Positions 9,124 through 15,932 of a DNA stretch of 64,000 bases are shown here, piece by piece. Both the position numbers and the translations under genes were made by a program. Source of the stretch: Aquificaceae bacterium (lineage in GTDB: Bacteria > Aquificota > Aquificia > Aquificales > Aquificaceae); the NCBI GenBank assembly GCA_027014155.1, contig JALWEG010000023.1, positions 1 through 64,000 of the forward strand. Reading direction: 5' to 3'. The notes under the pieces are model-generated. The model did not search any database. It had not been told where the DNA came from and saw nothing but the letters and a program-made list of their open reading frames with translations. Position 1 is the first letter of the stretch. Every line of letters begins with the position of its first letter.

Positions 9124-9723
9124 TCACTCCCGCTTCTCAATTACCCTGTCTATGACCCCGTAGTCTTTTGCCTCTTGGGCCGACATAAAGTAGTCCCTCT
9201 CCACGTCTTTCTCTATCTTCTCCAACTTCTGACCTGTGTGCTTTGCCAGTATCTCGTTCAGCATCTTCTTTATGCGCTTTATCTCTTCGGCGTGGATTAT
9301 TATGTCCGTAGCCTGTCCCTGAATGCCACCCAGAGGCTGATGAATCATTATGCGGGCGTGGGGGAGAGCGTATCTCTTACCCTTGGCTCCGGCGGCCAAC
9401 AGAACGGCTCCCATTGAGGCTGCTTGACCTATACATATAGTCACCACATCGGGCTTTATGTATTGCATGGTGTCGTATATGGCCATTCCCGCCGTAACGG
9501 AACCACCGGGGGAATTTATGTAAAGGTATATATCTTTATCGGGGTCCTGGGATTCCAGAAACAGGAGTTGAGCGACTATCAAGTTAGCCACATGGTCGTC
9601 TACAGGAAAACCCAGCAGGACTATTCTATCCTGGAGTAGCCTTGAGTATATATCATAGGCCCTTTCACCCCTGGGCGTTTGCTCAACCACTATAGGAACC
9701 AATTGGTCTTGTATCTCTACCAT
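9124..9723 (-). CDS. clpP: ATP-dependent Clp protease proteolytic subunit
   Basis: Serine peptidase subunit of the Clp protease, forming tetradecamers with ClpX or ClpA-type unfoldases. Seen: catalytic S103 in [11 protein letters not shown]128 in [10 protein letters not shown] and a C-terminal Asp near residue 177, together with [18 protein letters not shown]. Length of 199 residues is standard. A strong Shine-Dalgarno sequence (GGAGGA) lies about six bases upstream of the ATG. No unfoldase gene is adjacent. Confidence 0.95.
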   Translation of the reverse strand: MVEIQDQLVPIVVEQTPRGERAYDIYSRLLQDRIVLLGFPVDDHVANLIVAQLLFLESQDPDKDIYLYINSPGGSVTAGMAIYDTMQYIKPDVVTICIGQAASMGAVLLAAGAKGKRYALPHARIMIHQPLGGIQGQATDIIIHAEEIKRIKKMLNEILAKHTGQKLEKIEKDVERDYFMSAQEAKDYGVIDRVIEKRE

Positions 9724-9833
9724 TTCAATCCTCCGTAATCTTTTACTCCATTATACTCCCCTTATTGGATAAGCGACAGGGGCTTCAATCATATTAGAAT
9801 ATTACAAAATCCTAAAAAGGAGGTAAGGTAGGC

Positions 9834-10208
9834 ATGGAGCAGCAGGCTGCCGATTTGGTGATAATACTTATAACCGGTCCAGAAAACCCTAAGAGGCTTC
9901 CTTCGGCATTTTTCTTGGCCTCAACTGCCGCTGCGGCAGAGATGAACGTGGTGGTTTACTTCACGGGACCGGCCACCCAGCTTCTGAAAAAGGGAGTGGC
10001 CGAGGAAATATACCCCATGGAAGGTGGAAACAGCATAAAGAACTTCATGGAGCTTGCCCTTGACAACGGTGTTCAATTTATCGGCTGTCTTCAGTCCCTT
10101 GAGCTGAACGGCATGAGCAAGGAAGACCTCGGTTTTGATATACCCCTCCTCACTCCCAGCCAAGCTCTGCCTTCCCTCGGAAGCGCGGGTAGAGTGTTGA
10201 CCTGGTAA
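9834..10208 (+). CDS. DsrE/DsrF-like sulfur-relay family protein
   Basis: Small 124-residue Rossmann-like protein resembling the DsrE/DsrF/peroxiredoxin-like family, whose members carry persulfide on a conserved Cys. Seen: an N-terminal strand ADLVIILITG, FFLASTAAAAEMNVVVYFTG, and FIGCLQSLELNGM with a single Cys in the position of the family's reactive Cys. A strong Shine-Dalgarno sequence (AGGAGG) precedes the ATG and a hairpin terminator follows 7 bases after the stop, so it is probably a single-gene unit. A role in sulfur trafficking would fit a sulfur oxidiser but is inferred. Confidence 0.65.
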   Translation: MEQQAADLVIILITGPENPKRLPSAFFLASTAAAAEMNVVVYFTGPATQLLKKGVAEEIYPMEGGNSIKNFMELALDNGVQFIGCLQSLELNGMSKEDLGFDIPLLTPSQALPSLGSAGRVLTW

Positions 10209-10215
10209 TTCCCTA

Positions 10216-10246
10216 ACCCCGCCTTCGGCGGGGTGTGTTTTCTTTT
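10216..10246 (+). terminator. Rho-independent terminator after the DsrE-like gene
   Basis: An 8 bp perfect stem (ACCCCGCC / GGCGGGGT) with a three-base loop, followed by a T-rich run. It ends only about 17 bases before the glmS start codon, so glmS must be transcribed from a promoter overlapping the T-rich stretch; TAAAAT at 10246-10251 is the only -10 candidate there. Confidence 0.8.
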
Positions 10247-10262
10247 AAAATCATTCTTTACG

Positions 10263-12041
10263 ATGTGTGGAATCATAGGATACACGGGGAAAGATATTGC
10301 CGTTCCCATTCTGCTGGGAGGGTTAGAGAGATTAGAATACAGGGGTTATGACTCCGCCGGAGTGGCTCTCCTGGAAGGCGACAAGCTCTTTATTAAGAAG
10401 CGGGCCGGCAAAATCAGAGAGCTGGTTAGAAGCCTTTGGGGTAAACCCCTTAAGGGAAAGACGGGGATAGGCCACGTGAGGTGGGCAACCCACGGAGAGC
10501 CAACCGAGGATAACGCACACCCCCACACGGACTCAAAGGGAGAGTTTGCAGTAGTCCACAACGGAATAATAGAAAACTATCTGGAAATAAGAAAAGAGCT
10601 TGAAGAGGAAGGTATAAAGCTCAGCTCTGACACGGATACCGAGGTGATAGCCCATTTGATAAGCAAGTTCTATAAGGGTGACCTTCTTGAGGCCGTCTTA
10701 GAGGCCGTTAAAAGGCTTTCCGGAGCCTTTGCCTTTGCGGTGATAAGTTCCAAAGAGCCCGGCAGAATTGTGGGCGTAAAGGAAGGCAGTCCGCTCATAG
10801 TAGGTATAGGTGAAGGTGAAAACTTCTTGGCCTCGGACATTCCGGCCATACTGCCCTACACGAAGAAGATAATTCCCCTGAACGATGGCGAGGTTGCAGA
10901 CGTATCCCCGGAAGGTGTGAACATATACGATTTCTCGGGCAATCCTATCACCAAGGAGATAATGATAGTTCCTTGGGACTTGATTTCAGCGGAGAAGGGT
11001 GGTTTCAAGCACTTCATGCTGAAAGAGATTTACGAACAACCCAAGGCAGTAGGTGATACACTGAAAGGCTTTGTATCCAAGGAAAGCGTTCTGCCGATAG
11101 ACCTTAGAGAGTTCAGACGATTGATTATCGTGGCCTGCGGAACCTCGTACCACGCTGCCCTTATAGGCAAAGTGTGGATAGAGAGGTTTGTAAACATACC
11201 CGTTGAGGTAATATACGCTTCGGAGTTCAAATACGGACACACACCTTTGTCTCCTGACGACATAGTTATGGGCATATCCCAGTCGGGAGAGACGGCGGAT
11301 ACCAAGTTCTCTCTCCAGAGCGTAAAGGAGAAGGGAGTTAAGACAATAGCCTTGGTCAACGTGGTGGGCAGCTCCATAGATAGGGAATCAGACTTTTCCA
11401 TATACACCCACGCGGGCCCGGAGATAGGCGTTGCCGCAACCAAAACCTTCAGCGCTCAGCTGGCCGCCCTTTACAGCTTAGCCGCCTTTTACTCCATGGA
11501 GAGGGAGGCTCTTTTTAAAAAGGTATCTTCCGTTCCTATGAAGATAGAGAAAGCTCTTGAGGGTGCGGAACACATAGAGGTTATATCAGAAAAGTATATG
11601 AAGGCCAAGGATTTCCTATATCTGGGCAGATACCTCAACTACCCCGTAGCCCTTGAGGGCGCACTCAAGTTAAAGGAGATTTCTTATATACATGCGGAAG
11701 GCTACCCTGCCGGAGAGATGAAGCACGGCCCTATAGCTCTAATTGATGAAAACATGCCGGTGGTGTGTGTAGCTCCCAAGGACAGGGTTTACGAAAAGAT
11801 GCTCTCAAACATAGAGGAAGTCCGGGCGAGAAAGGGAAAGGTAATATCTATCGGATTCGAGGGAGATGGAACCCTAAAGGAGCTTTCCACCGAGTTTATA
11901 GAAGTGCCCTCCGTTGAAGAGGAGCTAACACCTTTCACTACCACCTTGCCTACTCAGCTAATCGCTTACTTCATAGCCAGTAAGTTGGGTTTAGACGTTG
12001 ACCAGCCCAGAAACCTTGCCAAGACAGTTACCGTTGAATGA
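10263..12041 (+). CDS. glmS: Glutamine--fructose-6-phosphate aminotransferase (isomerizing)
   Basis: Makes glucosamine-6-phosphate from fructose-6-phosphate and glutamine, first step of UDP-GlcNAc synthesis for peptidoglycan and LPS. The start giving MCGIIGYTG is chosen because Cys2 becomes the N-terminal nucleophile of the class II glutaminase domain. Seen: the glutaminase domain (RWATHGEPT, HNGIIENY), two SIS domains (CGTSYHAAL, ISQSGETADT) and the C-terminal DQPRNLAKTVTVE. At 592 residues it is close to the usual 600-610. No Shine-Dalgarno sequence is seen. No glmS ribozyme is visible upstream, since only a few bases separate the terminator and the start. Confidence 0.95.
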   Translation: MCGIIGYTGKDIAVPILLGGLERLEYRGYDSAGVALLEGDKLFIKKRAGKIRELVRSLWGKPLKGKTGIGHVRWATHGEPTEDNAHPHTDSKGEFAVVHNGIIENYLEIRKELEEEGIKLSSDTDTEVIAHLISKFYKGDLLEAVLEAVKRLSGAFAFAVISSKEPGRIVGVKEGSPLIVGIGEGENFLASDIPAILPYTKKIIPLNDGEVADVSPEGVNIYDFSGNPITKEIMIVPWDLISAEKGGFKHFMLKEIYEQPKAVGDTLKGFVSKESVLPIDLREFRRLIIVACGTSYHAALIGKVWIERFVNIPVEVIYASEFKYGHTPLSPDDIVMGISQSGETADTKFSLQSVKEKGVKTIALVNVVGSSIDRESDFSIYTHAGPEIGVAATKTFSAQLAALYSLAAFYSMEREALFKKVSSVPMKIEKALEGAEHIEVISEKYMKAKDFLYLGRYLNYPVALEGALKLKEISYIHAEGYPAGEMKHGPIALIDENMPVVCVAPKDRVYEKMLSNIEEVRARKGKVISIGFEGDGTLKELSTEFIEVPSVEEELTPFTTTLPTQLIAYFIASKLGLDVDQPRNLAKTVTVE

Positions 12042-12049
12042 GATATAAT
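12021..12049 (+). promoter_or_regulatory. Probable promoter of tRNA-Val
   Basis: AAGACA, a 17-base spacer and a perfect TATAAT -10, lying across the 3' end of glmS. The mature tRNA begins 17 bases after the -10, which leaves a short leader for RNase P removal. Confidence 0.5.
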
Positions 12050-12065
12050 TATACGTTGCCTGATA

Positions 12066-12141
12066 AGGCGGGTAGCTCAGTTGGGAGAGCGCAGCCCTTA
12101 CAAGGCTGAGGTCACGGGTTCGAGCCCCGTCCCGCCTACCA
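12066..12141 (+). tRNA. tRNA-Val (anticodon TAC)
   Basis: Complete cloverleaf: acceptor AGGCGGG pairs with CCCGCCT, D arm GCTC...GAGC, anticodon stem CAGCC/GGCTG around loop CTTACAA (anticodon TAC), T arm ACGGG-TTCGAGC-CCCGT. The 3' CCA is encoded. Its 3' end faces the phage-derived island. Confidence 0.97.
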
Positions 12142-12357
12142 TAAATCCTTGAAAATCAACCACTTCCAAAACTTTCTCTCTCAAAGCTTTGATAATCAAG
12201 CTCTTTAGATAGGCGGCTTCTATAGTCATTATCCCCCAATACTTAGAAATGGCCGGAATATTACAGGCCGCTACAGGAAAACACAAAAAATCAGTACCAT
12301 TTTTTAACCTATCTTTAACCACTCCGAGCTTAGAGCCTCAATAGGTAGATAAGGTTT

Positions 12358-12712
12358 TCAACCCACTCTATAATACTCCTCCCTGTATATCTTCCTCAAA
12401 TGCTCGGGCAGTTTGTCTATGGGATACTCCCCCTTGGCAATCTTGTTCAAGTGCCACCACCACTTCTCAAGAGGTTGGCTCTCGTCGTCCTGTATCTTAA
12501 AGCCGTGCCACTCGGGGGGAGTTTTCTATAAAGTAGCCGAGGTCAAGAAGTAAAAATTTATCCGCTCTCTTAGTTATTTCATCATTCTCCACACCATACT
12601 CGTATATAAGCTCCCTCTGCTTTTGCAGGTCAAAGGGGACGTTCTCAAATTCCAGTACCATGGTTTGGTAATCAGGTGCTAAAGCTTCTTTAGAATATGT
12701 TTTAACCGCCAT
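12358..12712 (-). pseudogene. Unknown island protein broken by a frameshift in a G6 run
   Basis: Starts MAVKTYSKEALAP and reads well for about 66 residues, then stops after FIENSPRVARL. If one base is removed from the six-G run at 12514-12519 the frame continues as SPEWHGFKIQDDESQPLEK and runs in a protein-like sequence to a stop at 12358-12360, giving about 117 residues. The total length is not a multiple of three, as expected for a one-base insertion. The protein is acidic and soluble-looking; I do not recognise the family. The upstream fragment ends 14 bases before it, so both were once one leftward operon. A sequencing error in the homopolymer is an alternative. Confidence 0.55.
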
Positions 12713-12726
12713 AGTTTAATTATGTG

Positions 12727-12811
12727 TCAATTCTTCACAACCGGGTAAAAGAACTCTGCCTTAGCGTAGGCGTATAGCTCGTTTATTTCCTCTTGCGTCT
12801 TAGGATTGCCT
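12727..12811 (-). pseudogene. 3' end of a lost island gene
   Basis: A short in-frame tail reading GNPKTQEEINELYAYAKAEF and ending FYPVVKN before a stop, in the same direction as the gene that follows 14 bases later. Upstream it is cut off at the junction with the IS256 scrap. The family is not recognised. Confidence 0.4.
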
Positions 12812-13087
12812 TTCTATAGCAACCACAAAACTGTCTATGAACACTAAGGCGTATACTGGCTCTAAAGGTCTTGAGAGCCATGCTCTTATTTCAGGCATTA
12901 TCCTGTCTGTGAGCCTTGAGATGGTAGAGGGGCTGAGTTCTACACCGTATATGTCTTTTAGGACAGCCTGTATGTCTCTGGTGGAGAGGCCTTTGGAGTA
13001 AAGGAGCATAAGCTTGTTTTGCAGGTCTTCAACAAGGGATAAGGAGCCTTTAGGGACGAGCTTTGGATTGAACTCAGAAAGTCTGTC
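12800..13087 (-). pseudogene. IS256-family transposase, internal fragment
   Basis: In-frame fragment of about 95 codons. It contains KGLSTRDIQAVLKDIYGVEL, then SPSTISRLTDRIMPEIRAW and YALVFID, the N-terminal helix-turn-helix and the start of the DDE domain of IS256/Mutator-type transposases. It is preceded by FNPKLVPKGSLSL and has no start codon of its own upstream. The match ends at FID, where the first catalytic Asp sits; the rest of the roughly 400-residue protein is missing, so it cannot be active. It sits exactly between the leftward and rightward phage genes and probably marks an old deletion. Confidence 0.8.
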
Positions 13088-13089
13088 TC

Positions 13090-13194
13090 ACCGTGAACGG
13101 GCAAGAGGTGCTTGAGATAGACATACCCAACTACATACTGAGGGTAAACGGCGAAGACGCTTACGCGGACGTAAGAGCAGCGCTCGGAATATAA
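13090..13194 (+). pseudogene. Phage major tail tube protein, C-terminal fragment
   Basis: The frame reads TVNGQEVLEIDIPNYILRV and ends NGEDAYADVRAALGI, which matches the C-terminus of the Mu gpM/P2 FII-type tube family (DIPNY...RVNG...RAALG). The 5' part is missing at the junction with the IS256 scrap. It is followed after 10 bases by the tail assembly gene, the standard order of Mu-like tail operons. Confidence 0.65.
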
Positions 13195-13204
13195 GGAGTA
13201 AGAG

Positions 13205-13504
13205 ATGGTGGAGGTAAAGCTCTCAAACGGAAGCACGGCAGTCATAAGAAAGGGTAAAGGCTCTGACCTCTTCAAGGCTCAGATGGCTGCAAACAACCCG
13301 GCGGAGGTGACCAAGTACCTAATCGCCATGCTCACAGAGATAGACGGCAAACCCGTAACCATAGACACCCTTGAGGAGCTTCCCCTTGAGGACGTCATGA
13401 ACCTCATGACCGCCTTCGGAGAACTGCACCCTTTGTCCCAGACAGCCTCACCCTCGCAGCCCTCATCAAAGAAGGACTCAGATACTCAGAACTCAAAGAA
13501 ATGA
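13205..13504 (+). CDS. Phage tail assembly chaperone, short (zero-frame) form
   Basis: Small protein of the Mu gp41-like tail assembly family, which binds the tape measure protein during tail building. Seen: VKLSNGSTAVIRKGKGSDLF followed by KYLIAMLTEIDGKPVTIDTL and LPLEDVMNLMTAFGE, the conserved core. After residue 77 the zero-frame sequence becomes Ser/Lys-rich and unlike the family, while the -1 frame carries a good protein sequence; see the slippery site. A clear Shine-Dalgarno sequence (AGGAG) lies seven bases upstream of the ATG. Confidence 0.75.
   Translation: MVEVKLSNGSTAVIRKGKGSDLFKAQMAANNPAEVTKYLIAMLTEIDGKPVTIDTLEELPLEDVMNLMTAFGELHPLSQTASPSQPSSKKDSDTQNSKK
13429..13435 (+). other. 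-1 ribosomal slippery heptamer in the tail assembly gene
   Basis: C-CCT-TTG in the reading frame of the gene is a correct X-XXY-YYZ heptamer. A -1 slip here joins the core domain to the -1 frame extension that follows. Programmed -1 or -2 shifts at this place are known in tail assembly chaperones of lambda- and Mu-like phages. Confidence 0.6.
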
Positions 13505-13584
13505 GCGTGGAGGAAATAGGTTGGTGGGCAGAAAGGTTCAGTCTCCTGAACGAAAAGCTTTCACAAAAGGCTCAAGAACCATAG
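13436..13584 (+). CDS. -1 frame extension of the tail assembly chaperone
   Basis: In the -1 frame the sequence runs VPDSLTLAALIKEGLRYSEL, then KEMSVEEIGWWAERF to a TAG. This is typical of the C-terminal part of Mu-like tail assembly proteins (the T part of a G/GT pair). It has no start codon or ribosome site of its own, so it would only be made as a fusion of about 126 residues through the slippery site. A decayed frameshift mutation is the alternative. Confidence 0.6.
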
Positions 13585-13753
13585 CGATAAGTGAGAGGAC
13601 AAACAGACCCACTCCCACGGCAGCGACCAAAGAGCCGAGAATCTTGTATCCCGCCTCATCAAGCAAAGCTGCCGGAACTATAAAGAGAACCAAAAGAACT
13701 ACCGCCCCGGCAAACATCTGTGCTTGGCGTAGGAAAACCCTCACAATCCCCAT
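13538..13753 (-). CDS. Small membrane protein of unknown function
   Basis: A 71-residue frame with two convincing hydrophobic segments (AGAVVLLVLFIVPAALL and ILGSLVAAVGVGLFVLSLI) and a charged C-terminus, filling the otherwise empty gap between the tail assembly gene and the tape measure gene but on the opposite strand. Its end overlaps the -1 frame extension by 47 bp. Shine-Dalgarno signal is weak. The opposite frame over the same stretch has an unlikely Thr/Arg/Lys composition, so this strand is favoured. It might be a holin-like remnant; no family is recognised. Confidence 0.4.
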   Translation of the reverse strand: MGIVRVFLRQAQMFAGAVVLLVLFIVPAALLDEAGYKILGSLVAAVGVGLFVLSLIAMVLEPFVKAFRSGD

Positions 13754-13767
13754 AAGGGTAATTTAAC

Positions 13768-14907
13768 ATGGAAAACCTGTTTACGATAGGGATAGTTCTC
13801 AAGACCATAGACAGGGCGACCAGACCCATCACCGAGGTCTCACACTCTATGAACGAGCTCTCTAAACGAACGGAGAAAACCTTATCCAAGTTTGAGCGAT
13901 TCAAAAGCAAGCTCAAAGAGGTAGGGACATCTCTGCAAAACTTCGCCAACACTATGATAGGGGTGGGGGCGTTTCATACTATTACCTCCGCCTTCTCCGA
14001 CCTTGAGGATGCCTCCACCATGCTCAAGTCCACATTTATGGAAGCGGGAGGCAAAATACCGGAGGTCTTCTACGCCATAGACAAAGAAGCCAAAAAGCTC
14101 GGGACAGAACTTCCCGGCACCACAGCAGACTTCTACCGGCTCGCCGCAACGATGAAACAGCTCGGAGTGCAAGGAGAAGTCCTTGCAAAAGGAGGACTGC
14201 GAGCCGCCTCATACCTCGCCGTTGCTCTCAGGATTCCTTACCAAGAGGCGGGAGAATCCGTCGCCAAGTTCTCACAAGCTTTGGGCATCGCCGGTAAAGA
14301 CCTCGTAAAGTTCATGGACGTGGTTCAAAGGCTCGGACATTTAGGCGTTCAGACCGGACAGCTCAGCTACGCCTTCTCAAGGCTGTCAGGAACGCTCAGA
14401 CTGATAGGCTGGCAAGGGCTTGAGTCTGCGAAACAGCTCTCTCCCCTCCTGGGAAGACTCATACAGCTTGGCTATACCGGGGAGACGGTAGGAACGAACC
14501 TCGCCAACATGTTTGATGCAATGATGAAAACGGACAAGGTCAATAAAGTTAACAAGTCCCTGAGTGGTTTCGGTGTTCAGCTTGAGTTTATAGACAAAGC
14601 TACCGGCAAACTGAAAGCTCCGGAGAAGATAGTTGCAGAACTCTCAAAAATAGGGGACTTAGTCAAAAAGGGAGTGATGACTCGCTCTCAGGCTCTGGCA
14701 CTCTTTGAAAATCTTTTCGGCGAGGGAGAAGCTGCTTCCTTTGCCATAACCTTCGCCCTTGAAGGTGTAGAGGGCTACAAGTATATGCAGGAGCGAATGC
14801 AAAAACAGTTCAGTCTCACTTTATCCTGTTTTTCACAAAAGGTGGTCGGGGCGACAGGACTTGAACCTGCGACCTCCGGTTCCCGAAACCGGCGCTCTAC
14901 CACCTGA
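13768..14907 (+). pseudogene. Phage tail tape measure protein, truncated
   Basis: N-terminal ~350 residues of a TP901/Mu-type tape measure protein: FTIGIVLKTIDRATRPITEV at the start, a helical segment, then the conserved region with TADFYRLAATMKQLGVQGEV, GLRAASYLAVALRI and SLLGRL-like repeats. Tape measure proteins are normally 700 residues or more. Homology ends near base 14820 and the frame then runs through the antisense of tRNA-Pro before stopping, so the last 25 or so residues (VVGATGLEPATSG and after) are not part of the original protein. The break coincides with the tRNA 3' end. Confidence 0.8.
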
Positions 14908-14918
14908 GCTACGCCCCG
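14843..14918 (-). tRNA. tRNA-Pro (anticodon CGG)
   Basis: Complete cloverleaf on the minus strand: acceptor CGGGGCG with CGCCCCG, anticodon stem CCGGT/ACCGG around loop TTCGGGA (anticodon CGG), encoded CCA. The C1-G72 pair is the expected bacterial tRNA-Pro feature. Its 3' end abuts the truncated tape measure gene. Confidence 0.97.
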
Positions 14919-14932
14919 TGTGGGAATAAATA

Positions 14933-14940
14933 ATTATAAT
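14933..14940 (+). promoter_or_regulatory. Overlapping divergent -10 elements for hemH and tRNA-Pro
   Basis: The sequence ATTATAAT reads as TATAAT on both strands, shifted by two bases. On the plus strand it is seven bases from the hemH ATG, which has no Shine-Dalgarno sequence; on the minus strand it is 14 bases from the tRNA-Pro 5' end. Neither has a good -35. Confidence 0.4.
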
Positions 14941-14947
14941 TTCTACC

Positions 14948-15928
14948 ATGAAAAAAGGAGTTATCCTCGTAAACTTGGGAGGGCCCGACAGCCTTAAGGC
15001 GATACAACCTTTCCTATACAACCTCTTTTCAGACCCCTACATAATAGAACTCCCCAAACTTCTGCAGAAACCCTTAGCTCTTTTAATATCAAAGCTCAGA
15101 GCCAAAAAGACCCGCAAGTACTACGAGGTAATGGGAGACAAGTCCCCGCAGCTGGAGCAAACACAGAGGCAGGCAGAAGCTCTGCAGAGGGAGTTGGGCG
15201 AAGGCTACTCGGTGAAGGTTGGAATGAGATACTGGAAACCCTTTATAGAGGACGCCTTTAAGGCCTTAACCGAAGAGGGCATAAGGGATATAATCCTGCT
15301 TCCTCTCTACCCCCAATACAGCATCACCACCACGGGCTCATCGGTGGCACAGCTGGAAAAGGTTATAAAGAGTTCAGGACTGAAAGGGCTAAAGGTTCGG
15401 GTGATTAAAGACTTTCACGATTACGAGCCTTATATAGACGCCTTCGTTTATAAGATAAAGACCTCCCTTCGGGAGGTGGATTTGGAAAGCTGCCACTTCC
15501 TCTTCTCGGCTCACAGCTTGCCTCAGAAGGTTATAGAGCGCGGAGACCCCTACAAAGAGCAAACGGAGGAGACCGTAAGGCTGATAATGGAACACTTTCC
15601 GGACACTCCCTACACCCTCGCGTACCAGAGCAAGGTAGGTTTCGCCAAGTGGCTTGAGCCTTCTACCGACAGCGCCATAAGGGAGTTGGCCGCACGAGGG
15701 ATAAAGAAGCTGGTGGTCATACCCGTCTCCTTCGTATCCGAGCACTCGGAGACCCTTTACGAGCTTGACGTTCAATATAAAGAGCTGGCGGAGAGCTTGG
15801 GGATAGAGAGCTTTATCAGAGTTCCCACCCTTCAAGACGAACCCGAGTTTATACGCGCATTAGCAAGTCTTATCAGGGAAGTTGACATTAATCAGAACAC
15901 GGAAGTGCTACGGATAGGAGAATATTAA
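14948..15928 (+). CDS. hemH: Ferrochelatase
   Basis: Inserts Fe2+ into porphyrin in heme synthesis, as needed by the many cytochromes of such an organism. Seen: VNLGGPDSLKAIQPFLYNLF at the N-terminus, GMRYWKPFIEDA, LPLYPQYSITTTGSS, FSAHSLPQKVI with the catalytic His, and VSEHSETLYELD with the conserved Glu. The 326-residue length is normal. The ATG has no Shine-Dalgarno sequence; a TATAAT lies seven bases upstream. The propeller/ATPase gene begins 4 bases after the stop and is probably cotranscribed. Confidence 0.93.
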   Translation: MKKGVILVNLGGPDSLKAIQPFLYNLFSDPYIIELPKLLQKPLALLISKLRAKKTRKYYEVMGDKSPQLEQTQRQAEALQRELGEGYSVKVGMRYWKPFIEDAFKALTEEGIRDIILLPLYPQYSITTTGSSVAQLEKVIKSSGLKGLKVRVIKDFHDYEPYIDAFVYKIKTSLREVDLESCHFLFSAHSLPQKVIERGDPYKEQTEETVRLIMEHFPDTPYTLAYQSKVGFAKWLEPSTDSAIRELAARGIKKLVVIPVSFVSEHSETLYELDVQYKELAESLGIESFIRVPTLQDEPEFIRALASLIREVDINQNTEVLRIGEY

Positions 15929-15932
15929 GCTC

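Larger units (their letters stand above)
12142..14842. mobile_element. Decayed Mu-like prophage island between tRNA-Val and tRNA-Pro
   Basis: About 2.7 kb lying between the 3' ends of two inward-facing tRNA genes. Its right part keeps the order of a Mu-type tail operon (tube C-terminus, tail assembly chaperone, tape measure); its left part holds leftward broken genes and a scrap of an IS256-family transposase. No integrase, head, lysis or repressor gene is left. The first 215 bases after tRNA-Val hold only a leftward open frame that runs into the tRNA; I see no recognisable gene there. No direct repeat that could be an attachment-site pair was found by eye. Confidence 0.75.

Noticed and set aside
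10233-10262. Longer glmS start at 10233
   Set aside because: It would begin inside the terminator hairpin and bury the catalytic Cys2, which must be N-terminal after Met removal.
12098-12322. Leftward 74-residue frame from GTG running into tRNA-Val
   Set aside because: Its last 15 residues (GGTGLEPVTSA) are the well-known false translation of a tRNA gene; the first part might be a scrap of an island gene but has no match I recognise and no ribosome site.
13521-13766. Plus-strand 81-residue frame between tail assembly and tape measure genes
   Set aside because: Thr/Arg/Lys-rich composition typical of an antisense shadow; the opposite strand carries a sensible two-helix membrane protein.
12066-14918. 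tRNA-Val and tRNA-Pro 3' ends as an attachment-site repeat pair
   Set aside because: The two 3' ends are different sequences on opposite strands and no copy of either was found at the other border.
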